Source: Bacteroidetes bacterium UBA6491
Lineage (GTDB): Bacteria > Bacteroidota > Bacteroidia > NS11-12g > UBA9320
DNA: 14,078 nucleotides
Reading direction: 5' to 3'
NCBI GenBank assembly: GCA_002436505.1
Contig: DJML01000067.1
Location: forward strand, 904 to 14,981
Position 1 is the stretch's first letter, and every line of letters starts with the position of its first letter. The notes under the pieces are model-generated. The model was not told where the DNA came from, made no database searches, and was given only the letters and a program-made list of their open reading frames with translations. The translations under genes were made by a program, and so were the position numbers. Shown here piece by piece: positions 7,141 to 14,078 of the stretch.

Positions 7141-7717
7141 TAGCATAGGTATCTAGCTTTTCAACATCAAGCACATCTAACCTGACCCATCGGATCTCAT
7201 CTATGTCCTCTTCAGTCTGAGGCTTATAATTTTGCCAATCGCTAGTACTCATCTTGAACCAGATGGTCTTTTTCAAATTCCACTGGCCGTTTATACTGTA
7301 CATGTGGTATGTATCCGGCAACTTATGTTTTATCTGCAAACCACGAACCGCACACTCCTCCTCAACTTCTCTCATTGCACATTCTTCATCAGTTTCCTCG
7401 TCTTCAAACTTCCCTTTCGGCAGATCCCATTTGCCAAGTCGCCTGATCAACAGCAGGTTTCCTTCGGTGTTAAAGACTGCCCCTCCGGCCGCTTTTAGAA
7501 AATGAACGCTTCGCATGAGCATACTGAAATTGTGTACAGCATCCCCGTTGACCATTACTCCTTCAACATTTTTTCCTGGGTCCAGGGCCACTTGTATCAG
7601 GCCAGCAACATCTTCAGGTGTCATTAGTTCATCAAAATGTATCAAATTACCTTTTGAACTCGATGAATTGCCAAAATAAAGTGGCAGATCTCCAACATGA
7701 ACGATACGTGTATACAT
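7112..7717 (-). CDS. Nudix hydrolase with N-terminal extension
   Basis: From ATG 7717 this is a 201-residue protein. The Nudix box spans residues 102-124 (GKFEDEE...MREVEEECAV). It keeps the metal-binding REVxEE core, but Ala replaces the usual Gly near the end of the box. It is preceded by GGAVFNTEGNLLLIRR and KWDLPKGK, the normal entry to the fold. The first 75 or so residues are an extension seen in many Bacteroidota Nudix proteins, of unknown role. The substrate (a nucleoside diphosphate linked to another moiety) cannot be inferred. A TTG start at 7726 would add three residues; ATG is preferred. The gene is divergent from pyrE and its last 29 bases overlap coaD antiparallel. Confidence 0.88.
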   Translation of the reverse strand: MYTRIVHVGDLPLYFGNSSSSKGNLIHFDELMTPEDVAGLIQVALDPGKNVEGVMVNGDAVHNFSMLMRSVHFLKAAGGAVFNTEGNLLLIRRLGKWDLPKGKFEDEETDEECAMREVEEECAVRGLQIKHKLPDTYHMYSINGQWNLKKTIWFKMSTSDWQNYKPQTEEDIDEIRWVRLDVLDVEKLDTYATIRYLLRAL

Positions 7718-7795
7718 CGATGACAAAAATGCAAATTATGCAGGACCATTGCATCACAGAATGTTTAAAATATCACGGCAGTTGACTCAAAATCG

Positions 7796-7804
7796 TACTT
7801 TTGC
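7796..7804 (+). promoter_or_regulatory. Bacteroidota -7 element candidate for pyrE
   Basis: TACTTTTGC matches TAnnTTTG and ends three bases before the pyrE ATG at 7808. No -33 TTTG occurs at the expected spacing, although a TTGAC is closer in. Use of this element would leave essentially no 5' leader. Confidence 0.45.
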
Positions 7805-7807
7805 AGC

Positions 7808-8455
7808 ATGTCAGAAAAAGGAACCATATCAGAGAAGGTTGCGGCACACCTGCTAGAAACAGGTGCCGTTCAATTAAGACCCGATGCTCCTTTCACCTGG
7901 TCTTCAGGCTGGAAGTCCCCTATCTACTGTGATAACAGGGTTACCTTATCATTTCCGGAGGTTCGTACATTTATTAAAAGGTCACTGGCTGCCTTAGTTA
8001 AGCAACAGTTCCCTGCTGTTACTGCTCTCGTTGGTGTCGCAACAGCGGGAATTGCCATAGGTGCACTTTGCGCAGATGAACTTGATATTTCCTATGCATA
8101 TTGCAGGCCAAAACCAAAAGAGCATGGCATGCAAAATCAATTGGAAGGAAAGCTGGATAGAAACGCAAAGGTGGTTGTGATCGAGGATCTTATATCTACC
8201 GGGGGAAGCAGCCTCAAGGTGGTTGAATTTCTTAGAAATGAAGGATTTGAAGTAATAGGGCTAGCTGCAATATTCACCTATGGCTTTAAAAATGCAGCAG
8301 ATGCTTTTTCAATATCCGCTTGTCCGTTCGCGACACTTACAAACTACCCCGATCTTTTAAAAGTAGCAGAACTTAAGAATACCATCACGTCCAAAGAAAA
8401 AGAAACCCTTTCTGCATGGTCATCAGCCCCGGGCAAGTGGGGTGTAACCGGTTAA
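7808..8455 (+). CDS. pyrE: Orotate phosphoribosyltransferase
   Basis: This 215-residue enzyme converts orotate and PRPP to orotidine 5'-monophosphate in pyrimidine synthesis. Diagnostic features are TWSSGWKSPIYCDNR (30-44) near the N terminus, a flexible catalytic loop around KPKEHG (102-107), and the PRPP-binding motif VVVIEDLISTGGS (122-134). Length is normal for the family. It is a stand-alone gene: divergent from the Nudix gene, convergent with ahcY, with no pyrF next to it. The start codon follows directly after a promoter-like motif. No credible intrinsic terminator was found; a 10-base palindrome (TAACCGGTTA, 8445-8454) overlaps the stop but lacks a T-run. Confidence 0.95.
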   Translation: MSEKGTISEKVAAHLLETGAVQLRPDAPFTWSSGWKSPIYCDNRVTLSFPEVRTFIKRSLAALVKQQFPAVTALVGVATAGIAIGALCADELDISYAYCRPKPKEHGMQNQLEGKLDRNAKVVVIEDLISTGGSSLKVVEFLRNEGFEVIGLAAIFTYGFKNAADAFSISACPFATLTNYPDLLKVAELKNTITSKEKETLSAWSSAPGKWGVTG

Positions 8456-8558
8456 CTCACCATTATTACCGGTTTATATTTACCACTTATTTACTCAGCC
8501 CACATCAACTGACCCTTCAGTAACGGGTGGAGATTTCTAATGTCAAAAAGTTGGCAGC

Positions 8559-8587
8559 AAAAAAAAACCGTTCAATTTAATGAACGG
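8559..8587 (-). terminator. Intrinsic terminator of ahcY
   Basis: On the minus strand a perfect 7-base stem (CCGTTCA/TGAACGG, six-base loop, bases 8568-8587) is followed by nine T residues (8567-8559). It lies 28 bases after the ahcY stop codon. In the plus direction the T-run is missing, so it serves ahcY and not pyrE. Confidence 0.9.
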
Positions 8588-8614
8588 CTCTTTGTATCAG
8601 TTGGTTTCAAAACC

Positions 8615-9922
8615 CTAGTAACGATAATGTTCCGGTTTGTAAGGACCTTGTTTATCGACACCGATGTACCTGGCCTGAACATCAGAAAGTTCTTCCAGTT
8701 CTACACCAATTTTAGCCAGATGAAGCTGTGCTACCTTTTCATCAAGATGTTTAGGAAGCGTGTAAACTTCATTCTTATAATTATCATTGTTGTTCCACAA
8801 TTCGATCTGTGCCAGCGTTTGGTTCGTAAATGAATTCGACATTACGAATGACGGGTGTCCTGTAGCACAGCCAAGGTTTACCAATCGGCCTTCCGCTAGA
8901 ACGATGATCTCATTTCCATCGACATTATATACGTCAACCTGTGGTTTAACCTCGTAATGCGCATTTCCATAATTAGAGATCAGCCATGCCATGTCTATTT
9001 CATTGTCGAAATGTCCAATGTTACAAACGATGGTCTTGTCGTTCATTAGTTTGAAGTGTTTCTCGGTAATGATATCCCTGTTACCGGTTGCGGTGACAAT
9101 AATGCTTGCCCTTGGGATCGCATTTTCCATTTTTTTAACTTCAAAACCGTCCATTGCTGCCTGTAAAGCGCAGATCGGGTCAATTTCAGTTACGATCACT
9201 CTGGCACCGGCTCCTCTCAAAGATTGAGCCGTTCCCTTCCCAACATCTCCATATCCTGCCACGACAGCTACTTTACCAGCCATCATAATATCAGTTGCTC
9301 TACGAATTGCATCCACTGCCGATTCTTTACAACCATATTTATTATCAAATTTTGATTTCGTGACAGAGTCATTGACGTTAATTGCAGGAACAGGGAGTGT
9401 TCCAACCTTCATTCTGTCGTACAGACGAAGAACACCGGTCGTTGTTTCTTCTGAGATCCCTTTGATACCATCAACCAATTCAGGGTGTTTATCAAGAACA
9501 ACATTCGTCAGGTCGCCGCCATCGTCAAGTATCATATTCAAAGGCTGCCCCCCCTCAAAAGCGTTGAGTGTTTGTTCTATACACCACTCATATTCTTCTT
9601 CAGTCATGCCCTTCCAAGCAAATACAGGTATCCCAGTTGCAGCAATAGCAGCTGCCGCATGATCCTGAGTTGAAAAAATATTGCAGGAGGACCAGGTTAC
9701 TTCAGCACCCAGAGCTTTAAGCGTCTCAATAAGAACCGCGGTCTGAATTGTCATATGCAGACAACCCGCAATTCTTGCTCCTTTAAGTGGTTGTTCGTTT
9801 TTAAATTCCTCACGGATTGACATCAGTCCGGGCATTTCGGCTTCAGCGAGTTTTATCTCTTTTCTTCCCCAATCAGCCAGATTGATGTCTTTTACTTTGT
9901 AGTTCATTGTTGCTACAGTCAT
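8615..9922 (-). CDS. ahcY: Adenosylhomocysteinase (S-adenosylhomocysteine hydrolase)
   Basis: This 435-residue NAD-dependent enzyme splits S-adenosylhomocysteine into adenosine and homocysteine, keeping SAM-dependent methylation from product inhibition. It shows LHMTIQTAVLIETL (55-68), WSSCNIFSTQDHAAAAIA (77-94), the NAD-binding Rossmann motif GYGDVGKG (223-230), an IGHFDNEID stretch and the hallmark C-terminal KPEHYRY. Length and motifs are complete. Translation can begin at ATG 9922 or at an internal ATG at 9907 (residue 6); the longer form is listed. A promoter-like motif sits 17 bases upstream, too close to leave room for a SAH riboswitch. A strong intrinsic terminator follows. It is divergent from the bacilliredoxin gene. 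Confidence 0.97.
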   Translation of the reverse strand: MTVATMNYKVKDINLADWGRKEIKLAEAEMPGLMSIREEFKNEQPLKGARIAGCLHMTIQTAVLIETLKALGAEVTWSSCNIFSTQDHAAAAIAATGIPVFAWKGMTEEEYEWCIEQTLNAFEGGQPLNMILDDGGDLTNVVLDKHPELVDGIKGISEETTTGVLRLYDRMKVGTLPVPAINVNDSVTKSKFDNKYGCKESAVDAIRRATDIMMAGKVAVVAGYGDVGKGTAQSLRGAGARVIVTEIDPICALQAAMDGFEVKKMENAIPRASIIVTATGNRDIITEKHFKLMNDKTIVCNIGHFDNEIDMAWLISNYGNAHYEVKPQVDVYNVDGNEIIVLAEGRLVNLGCATGHPSFVMSNSFTNQTLAQIELWNNNDNYKNEVYTLPKHLDEKVAQLHLAKIGVELEELSDVQARYIGVDKQGPYKPEHYRY

Positions 9923-9938
9923 CAGTTATAATTTTTTT

Positions 9939-9947
9939 GCAAAAATA
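9939..9947 (-). promoter_or_regulatory. Bacteroidota -7 element candidate for ahcY
   Basis: The minus strand reads TATTTTTGC, matching TAnnTTTG, 17 bases upstream of the ahcY ATG at 9922. No -33 element is obvious at the usual spacing. Confidence 0.5.
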
Positions 9948-9986
9948 CCATTAATCTCTTCTAAAATGAACCATTAGATGCGCTGA

Positions 9987-10017
9987 TTGTTTATGATGAA
10001 GAATAAATTACTTTTGC
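9987..10017 (+). promoter_or_regulatory. Promoter of the bacilliredoxin gene (-33 and -7 elements)
   Basis: This is the most complete promoter in the window: TTG at 9987-9989, a 19-base spacer, then TACTTTTGC at 10009-10017. It matches the Bacteroidota arrangement TTTG-N19-21-TAnnTTTG. The ATG is at 10036, leaving a leader of roughly 12-14 bases. Confidence 0.6.
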
Positions 10018-10035
10018 ACATTTAATAATTAATAC

Positions 10036-10449
10036 ATGTATCCAGAAGAATTGGTACGTCCGATGAGGGCGGAATTAGTAAAAAACGGGTTTACGGAATT
10101 GCGTACTGCTGTTGATGTTGATGAGGCATTGGCGAAACAGGAAGGTTCTGCTTTACTGGTAGTTAATTCGGTATGTGGATGCGCTGCAGGCAGTGCACGA
10201 CCGGGAGTTCTTGCTTCACTGCGTGGAGACAGGAAACCGGAAAGGTTACTGACGGTTTTTGCCGGTCAGGATGCTGAAGCTACCGCACGTGCAAGAGAAA
10301 ATCTTGTACCTTATCCACCGTCAAGTCCGTCGATCGCATTGTTCAAAGACGGAAAGTTAGTTCATATGATCGAGCGTCATTTTATTGAAGGTCGAACTCC
10401 TGATATGATCGCACAGAATCTGGCGATGGCTTATGAAGAATTCTGCTAG
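10036..10449 (+). CDS. Bacilliredoxin, BrxA/BrxB family (YphP/YqiW-type)
   Basis: This 137-residue thioredoxin-fold protein carries the active-site C47-G48-C49 in VVNSVCGCAAGSARPG, the signature of the BrxA/BrxB (formerly DUF1094) family. It has the usual length and a C-terminal SIALFKDGKLVHMIERH stretch. Bacilliredoxins remove bacillithiol from S-bacillithiolated proteins, returning the protein thiol. The gene is divergent from ahcY; homocysteine made by AhcY can feed low-molecular-weight thiol pools, but that functional link is only inference. A good promoter lies upstream and a bidirectional hairpin terminator downstream, so it is probably monocistronic. Which of BrxA or BrxB it matches cannot be decided by eye. 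Confidence 0.9.
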   Translation: MYPEELVRPMRAELVKNGFTELRTAVDVDEALAKQEGSALLVVNSVCGCAAGSARPGVLASLRGDRKPERLLTVFAGQDAEATARARENLVPYPPSSPSIALFKDGKLVHMIERHFIEGRTPDMIAQNLAMAYEEFC

Positions 10450-10500
10450 ATAACAACTTCGTTAAGAAGGACTGAAGTCCGGCATTATTTCAAAAGACAT

Positions 10501-10529
10501 AAAAAAAGCCCCGGGAAACCGGGGCTTTT
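10501..10529. terminator. Bidirectional intrinsic terminator between the bacilliredoxin gene and gldJ
   Basis: A 7-base perfect G+C-rich stem (GCCCCGG/CCGGGGC, 10508-10525) closes a GAAA tetraloop on the plus strand. It is followed by TTTT on the plus side and TTTTTTT on the minus side. It lies 58 bases after the bacilliredoxin stop and 29 bases after the gldJ stop, and can serve both convergent genes. Confidence 0.93.
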
Positions 10530-10554
10530 CTTGTAATATCATTAACAACCTTTA

Positions 10555-11976
10555 TCAAGGTGCTCCTACGCGGTGCATTGCACAACGGAAACCGATGGTT
10601 GCGGTCGCTTGTTTTTCTTCAAGGAATCTTCTTGTTCCGGGAGACAGGAAGTAAGCTCTGTCGTTCCAGGAAGCTCCTTTGTACACACGTGCCTGATCGT
10701 TCACAAGGGAAGTAACACCAAATTCATACTGTTGGTCTCCTTCAGCGTAGAATTCAGGATCGATATATCCTTTGTTGTCAGCACGCTTATAATTTCTTCT
10801 TTGGGTATTTTCTCTTTCAGTAACCGGTACGTAAACAATTCTACCTAGGCTATCCTTGTAATCGATCATACCGAACTGATCCAATTTTGGTTTGGTGTAG
10901 AAGTTACCACGGAAAGGGTTAACGTCATCCATATCGTAAAGCGAGTTAGGTCTGTAGATATCCATAACCCATTCGCTGACATTTCCTGACATGTTATACA
11001 AGCCGTGATCATTTGGCCAGTAAGCAATAACCTCGGTAGTAAATATCGCACCGTCGTTCAACTGACTGGCAATACCTGCCGCGTCACCTTTACCTCTTTT
11101 AAAGTTTTCGTTAATGCGTCCACGGTATTTCTCCTTATCCTCACCAGAGTGACGAACGGTAAGACCGTCCCATGAATAGATCTTCTTCTGGTTTGTATTT
11201 TCAAATTCAGATGAACCAACGTTTGCAATAGCTGCGTATTCCCATTCAGCCTCTGTGGGCAGGCGATAATCAGGAAGGAGGATACCATCTTCCATTTTAA
11301 CACGTCTGGTAGCACCTTTTACGTTGATGTCCTTTATTTCATGTTTACCTGGTTTGCTGCTCTGGAACTGACCAACAAGATAAGCATCTGTAACGAAGTT
11401 ATCATCGTTCATCTGATCTTTGTCAGGTTGCAGGATCCCTTCACGTATCAGGATCATTTCATTCACCCTGTCTGTTCTCCAGGCGGCAAAAGCCGTAGCC
11501 TGAAGCCAGTTAACACCTACCACAGGATAGTTCTTGTAAGCAGGGTGTCGCAGGTAATATTTTACGAAAGGCTCATTATAAGCCAGTCGGCTTCTCCAGG
11601 AATTTGTATCCGGAAGTGCTTCAGCCCATACCTGAGGAAAATCCGCGTATACTCTTTTCAACCAGTGCAGGTATTCAAGGTAATGCAAATTGCTGACCTC
11701 TGTCATATCCATATAAAAGGTATTTACGGTAACTTTTCTTTCGATGTTATCGTGTTCATACAATACGTCCTGTTCAGAGGAACCCATTGTAAACTGACCA
11801 CCTTTCACAAGAACAAGATTAGGCCCTGTTTCCTGGCCTTTATACTCATAGTTCTCAAATCCACCCCATTCAGCGTCATTGTATTTCCAACCTGTGATAG
11901 CTGACCTTTCCTTCTTACAAGCAGAAGAAAAGAGCACTACAACACTTAGGGCAAGTAACGATACTCTTTTGTTCAT
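10555..11976 (-). CDS. gldJ: Gliding motility lipoprotein GldJ (SUMF1/FGE-like fold)
   Basis: This 473-residue protein has an N-terminal lipoprotein signal peptide with Cys20 as the lipidation site (LFSSACKK; the -3 residue is Ser rather than Leu). A sulfatase-modifying-factor fold follows: LVLVKGGQFTMG (54-65), YPVVGVNWLQA (150-160), RLPTEAEWEYAA (238-249), LYNMSGNVSEWV (326-337), VYKGASWNDR (431-440) and GFRCA (462-466). The paired catalytic cysteines of true formylglycine-generating enzymes are absent, so a structural role is expected. EQDVLYEHDNIERKV and YLEYLHWLKRVY match GldJ better than its paralogue GldK, and gldL/M/N do not follow it. GldJ is needed for gliding and T9SS function in Flavobacterium johnsoniae and stabilises GldK. 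It lies 70 bases after the porP/sprF-like gene without an intervening terminator, so they are probably cotranscribed. Confidence 0.85.
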   Translation of the reverse strand: MNKRVSLLALSVVVLFSSACKKERSAITGWKYNDAEWGGFENYEYKGQETGPNLVLVKGGQFTMGSSEQDVLYEHDNIERKVTVNTFYMDMTEVSNLHYLEYLHWLKRVYADFPQVWAEALPDTNSWRSRLAYNEPFVKYYLRHPAYKNYPVVGVNWLQATAFAAWRTDRVNEMILIREGILQPDKDQMNDDNFVTDAYLVGQFQSSKPGKHEIKDINVKGATRRVKMEDGILLPDYRLPTEAEWEYAAIANVGSSEFENTNQKKIYSWDGLTVRHSGEDKEKYRGRINENFKRGKGDAAGIASQLNDGAIFTTEVIAYWPNDHGLYNMSGNVSEWVMDIYRPNSLYDMDDVNPFRGNFYTKPKLDQFGMIDYKDSLGRIVYVPVTERENTQRRNYKRADNKGYIDPEFYAEGDQQYEFGVTSLVNDQARVYKGASWNDRAYFLSPGTRRFLEEKQATATIGFRCAMHRVGAP

Positions 11977-12046
11977 AATAAAACGATACGTTCTTTCTTC
12001 TTAAACTGCAATTCTAATGAATTATTGCATGCGAAGCGTTATTTTC

Positions 12047-13045
12047 TTAAAAATCAGGACATCTTAAAGGTCTGAATCTGATCACTTTCTTCTTCGCACA
12101 CCATCCTATTGATGCGCTGACCTCGTGTGACATCGGTGCTGCTGATCGCGCTTGTGATACTGTCAGGTCAACACTGTACCCAAATTTAAACCTGTCCTTT
12201 CTGAAACCAGCCAGAAGCATGATTGCATCAGGATTGTTGAATTTACCGAAGGTCTGACGGAACCACAGACCGGTTACCAACGGACCTTTGTTAATATAGA
12301 AACCAAGGTTCATTTGAGTGAATTTCTCTTGCAGCATGAACAATGCATTAGGAGAAATAGTGCTTTTAGGTACCCTTCTTTTATCCAGAGGTATAACTAC
12401 CCCTGAGTGAACGGTATATCTTCTTGGAATAACGGACTCCGGATCATCATAGAACGACTGTGTTGGCTCTATCAGATTATGGACCGCTGCTCCGAAATAA
12501 AAATCTTCAGTATAGCCTACCATACCTGCGGCAAAATCAACATAATTGATGGCGTCGCCGATGTATGGTTCACTTGTAGGATTAACAAATCCCTGTGATG
12601 CATCGATCTGATCTTCAAATCTCAATCTTTTCCAGTCAATGCTTCGTTGTCCGTATTTCCCCTGAAGTCCAAACCTCATGGTGAAATTCTTGGAAACCCT
12701 TAGCTGGTAGGAATAGATAGCTGCGATGCTTGTTGAAGTCAAAAGACCTTCACCAGCCTGATCTCTCAGTGCAAGGATTCCAAATCCACCACCTATCTTA
12801 TCGAAATGCTGGTCGTAGGAGAATACCGTGGTCACAAATGTACCAGGTAGACTTGGCCATTGATTCCTGTAGTTGATGGTAGCCCTGCCACCGCCATTAC
12901 ATTCTCCTGTCCCTGCCATCGCCGGATTTGTGTATACCGGAGTAGCATAGAACTGTGAGAATTCAGGATCTTGCGCATTAGCATTTAAACTGACTAGAGA
13001 AAAGCCGGCCAATGCGATAAGTACATATCCGTATTTTATCTTCAT
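12047..13045 (-). CDS. Type IX secretion system membrane protein, PorP/SprF family
   Basis: From ATG 13045 this is 332 residues. A signal peptide (MKIKYGYVLIALAGF..., cleavage likely after Ala24 in NANA|Q) precedes the family hallmark QDPEFSQFYATPVYTNPAMAGT. The rest alternates short amphipathic strands (GGGFGILALRDQAG, KNFTMRFGLQGKYG, FNNPDAIMLLAGFR), consistent with an outer-membrane beta-barrel. PorP/SprF proteins are outer-membrane partners of the T9SS, often paired with a specific secreted or surface-anchored substrate such as SprB. The frame can be extended upstream to ATG 13102, but that adds 19 polar residues before a normal signal peptide, so 13045 is preferred. It is divergent from porU and upstream of gldJ. 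Whether it is the core PorP or one of several SprF-type paralogues cannot be told from the window. Confidence 0.88.
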   Translation of the reverse strand: MKIKYGYVLIALAGFSLVSLNANAQDPEFSQFYATPVYTNPAMAGTGECNGGGRATINYRNQWPSLPGTFVTTVFSYDQHFDKIGGGFGILALRDQAGEGLLTSTSIAAIYSYQLRVSKNFTMRFGLQGKYGQRSIDWKRLRFEDQIDASQGFVNPTSEPYIGDAINYVDFAAGMVGYTEDFYFGAAVHNLIEPTQSFYDDPESVIPRRYTVHSGVVIPLDKRRVPKSTISPNALFMLQEKFTQMNLGFYINKGPLVTGLWFRQTFGKFNNPDAIMLLAGFRKDRFKFGYSVDLTVSQARSAAPMSHEVSASIGWCAKKKVIRFRPLRCPDF

Positions 13046-13117
13046 TTTAGAAATAAAAAGTCTCTCAAACCTCATAATCTTACAATCTTGTAAAGATAAC
13101 ACTTCTTGCGTTTTCCT

Positions 13118-13126
13118 GCAAAAATA
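13118..13126 (-). promoter_or_regulatory. Bacteroidota -7 element candidate for porP/sprF-gldJ
   Basis: The minus strand reads TATTTTTGC, fitting TAnnTTTG. Transcription from it would give a leader of about 65-70 bases to the preferred ATG at 13045. A TTG lies 14 bases upstream, closer than the usual 19-21, so the -33 part is not convincing. Confidence 0.45.
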
Positions 13127-13206
13127 TTACCTTAATTAAACAATAGAATTAGGATTTTATTGTTTTACCTATGACTTTAGCAACGCAAAAAGCTGCAGAA
13201 AATTTT

Positions 13207-14078
13207 ATGCTTCGCAAAATACTACGTGTCACAACATTAGCAATCCTTTCCATAGTGGGCGGAATGTCTTACGGACAAACCTCTTCTACCAAAATAGACC
13301 TTAATTGGGTGGAAAATGTTGCGCAACCTTTACAATTTTCATTTAACGGGGCAATTTTACGTGATTTTGACAATGTCGTTCTTCCCGTATATTATCAAAA
13401 AATAAAAGTTTCCAGCCCGGATGCTGAGGCCATTATAAATTTTAACACCTCTGAGGGAACCTACGTCACTAACGACACGAGAAAGCAGCTGAAGGAAGAT
13501 TTCGTAGCTGAAAGCTATATTTCTTCTGAAGACGGAGTCAACTACCTGAACATAAGTATTTTACCGCTAAGGTATAGCCACAGGGCTGAACGGCTGCTCT
13601 CCTTTGATATCATAATTAAACAAAATCCATCAGACCAGTACGACCAAAGAAAACTCAGGAAGAAATCTCATTACAAGTCGTCATCTGTACTTGCAGATGG
13701 TGAGTGGCTGAAAATCAGGACAAACAGGGAAGGGATTTTTGAAATTACCAGATCTCTTCTTGAATCCGGAGGATGGAATACAGCTGGCATTGACCTGAGC
13801 ACCATCAAAGTATTTGGCAACGGCGGTGGTCTGCTGCACGAACATATTGATGAACCAAGGTTGGACGACCTTGAGGAATTAAGAGTTAAGGTGAAAGATG
13901 AGAACGGGAACAACAGACTGGACGCGAACGACCGTATCTTTTTCTACGGTCAGGGTGCAGTAGTATGGATATATGATAATGGTTCGGACAGGTTCATCCA
14001 TGAAAATCATCCTTACGATGAGTACAATTATTACTTTATTACCCATGGTGGCCCGGCCGGAAAGAGAATGAATGAGTT
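13207..14078 (+). CDS. porU: Type IX secretion system sortase PorU, N-terminal part
   Basis: The frame is open from ATG 13207 to the window end (290 codons, no stop). An N-terminal signal peptide (MLRKILRVTTLAILSIVGGMSYG, about 23 residues) is followed by a PorU-type N-terminal region. DGEWLKIRTNREGIFEI (164-180), IKVFGNGGG (200-208) and the LDANDRIFFYGQG block near 240-252 resemble the segment before the gingipain-like C25 protease domain in PorU. The catalytic His/Cys domain lies beyond the right edge. PorU removes the C-terminal sorting domain from T9SS cargo at the outer membrane and attaches cargo to anionic lipopolysaccharide. An in-frame ATG at 13171 would add 12 residues, but 13207 gives the cleaner signal peptide. 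It is divergent from porP/sprF-gldJ; in F. johnsoniae porU lies next to gldJ, which supports both calls. Confidence 0.86.
   Translation, partial: MLRKILRVTTLAILSIVGGMSYGQTSSTKIDLNWVENVAQPLQFSFNGAILRDFDNVVLPVYYQKIKVSSPDAEAIINFNTSEGTYVTNDTRKQLKEDFVAESYISSEDGVNYLNISILPLRYSHRAERLLSFDIIIKQNPSDQYDQRKLRKKSHYKSSSVLADGEWLKIRTNREGIFEITRSLLESGGWNTAGIDLSTIKVFGNGGGLLHEHIDEPRLDDLEELRVKVKDENGNNRLDANDRIFFYGQGAVVWIYDNGSDRFIHENHPYDEYNYYFITHGGPAGKRMNE

Noticed and set aside
8445..8480. Palindrome TAACCGGTTA and a second ACCGGT copy as a pyrE terminator
   Set aside because: There is no T-run after either copy and the possible long-range stem is weak, so no intrinsic terminator is claimed.
8991..9673. Several open frames of 60-100 codons antisense to ahcY
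   Set aside because: ahcY is complete and highly conserved; the antisense frames have no start signals or family features.
9923..10035. SAH or SAM riboswitch upstream of ahcY
   Set aside because: The promoter-like motif lies 17 bases from the ATG, leaving no room for a riboswitch in the transcript.
11341..11904. Long open frame (187 codons) on the plus strand inside gldJ
   Set aside because: It is antisense to a well-supported gene, has no recognisable motifs and a composition typical of a reversed coding strand.
10555..11976. Calling the lipoprotein a formylglycine-generating enzyme or GldK
   Set aside because: The catalytic cysteines are missing, the sequence blocks match GldJ better, and gldLMN do not follow.
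13046..13102. Longer start for the porP/sprF gene at ATG 13102
   Set aside because: It would place 19 polar residues before a textbook signal peptide, which begins at ATG 13045.

Overview
The window looks chromosomal and comes from a member of the Bacteroidota, probably a gliding or environmental lineage such as Cytophagales; the exact order is an inference. The evidence is the type IX secretion/gliding genes gldJ, porP/sprF-like and porU, the Bacteroidota-specific DUF3822 gene next to rsmD and coaD, the near absence of strong Shine-Dalgarno sequences, and repeated TAnnTTTGC motifs upstream of genes, which match the promoter -7 element typical of the phylum. No insertion sequences, prophage genes, CRISPR, tRNA or rRNA genes were seen.

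Layout. 1-796 (+): the 3' end of lpdA (dihydrolipoyl dehydrogenase), followed by a metallo-beta-lactamase-fold hydrolase whose ATG overlaps the lpdA stop. 797-2596 (-): a 599-residue protein I cannot assign firmly. It is cysteine-rich, shows faint FMN/TIM-barrel signatures, and converges on the hydrolase with its stop codon directly abutting. 2597-3010: a 414-base divergent intergenic region with one promoter-like motif facing each way. 3011-4657 (+): a PaaN-type aldehyde dehydrogenase. 4761-7140 (+): a tight cluster of a membrane-anchored hypothetical, a DUF3822 protein, rsmD and coaD, with abutting or overlapping junctions. 7112-7717 (-): a Nudix hydrolase that overlaps the end of coaD antiparallel. 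7808-8455 (+): pyrE. 8615-9922 (-): ahcY with a clear intrinsic terminator. 10036-10449 (+): a CGC bacilliredoxin, divergent from ahcY. 10501-10529: a bidirectional terminator. 10555-13045 (-): gldJ preceded by a porP/sprF-family gene. 13207 to the right edge (+): the start of porU, the T9SS sortase, divergent from porP/sprF and cut by the window end.

How the genes fit together. Most of the window is central housekeeping: the E3 subunit of 2-oxo acid dehydrogenases, CoA synthesis, rRNA methylation, pyrimidine synthesis and the S-adenosylmethionine cycle. The right end is envelope biology: GldJ supports the T9SS/gliding apparatus, PorP/SprF-like proteins are outer-membrane partners of T9SS substrates, and PorU cleaves the C-terminal signals of T9SS cargo. 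The bacilliredoxin implies bacillithiol-type redox control in this organism, though no bacillithiol synthesis gene is in view.

The best candidate for something undescribed is the 599-residue protein at 797-2596. The next is the hypothetical/DUF3822 pair fused in operon layout to rsmD and coaD. I do not see a dramatic new multi-gene system here.
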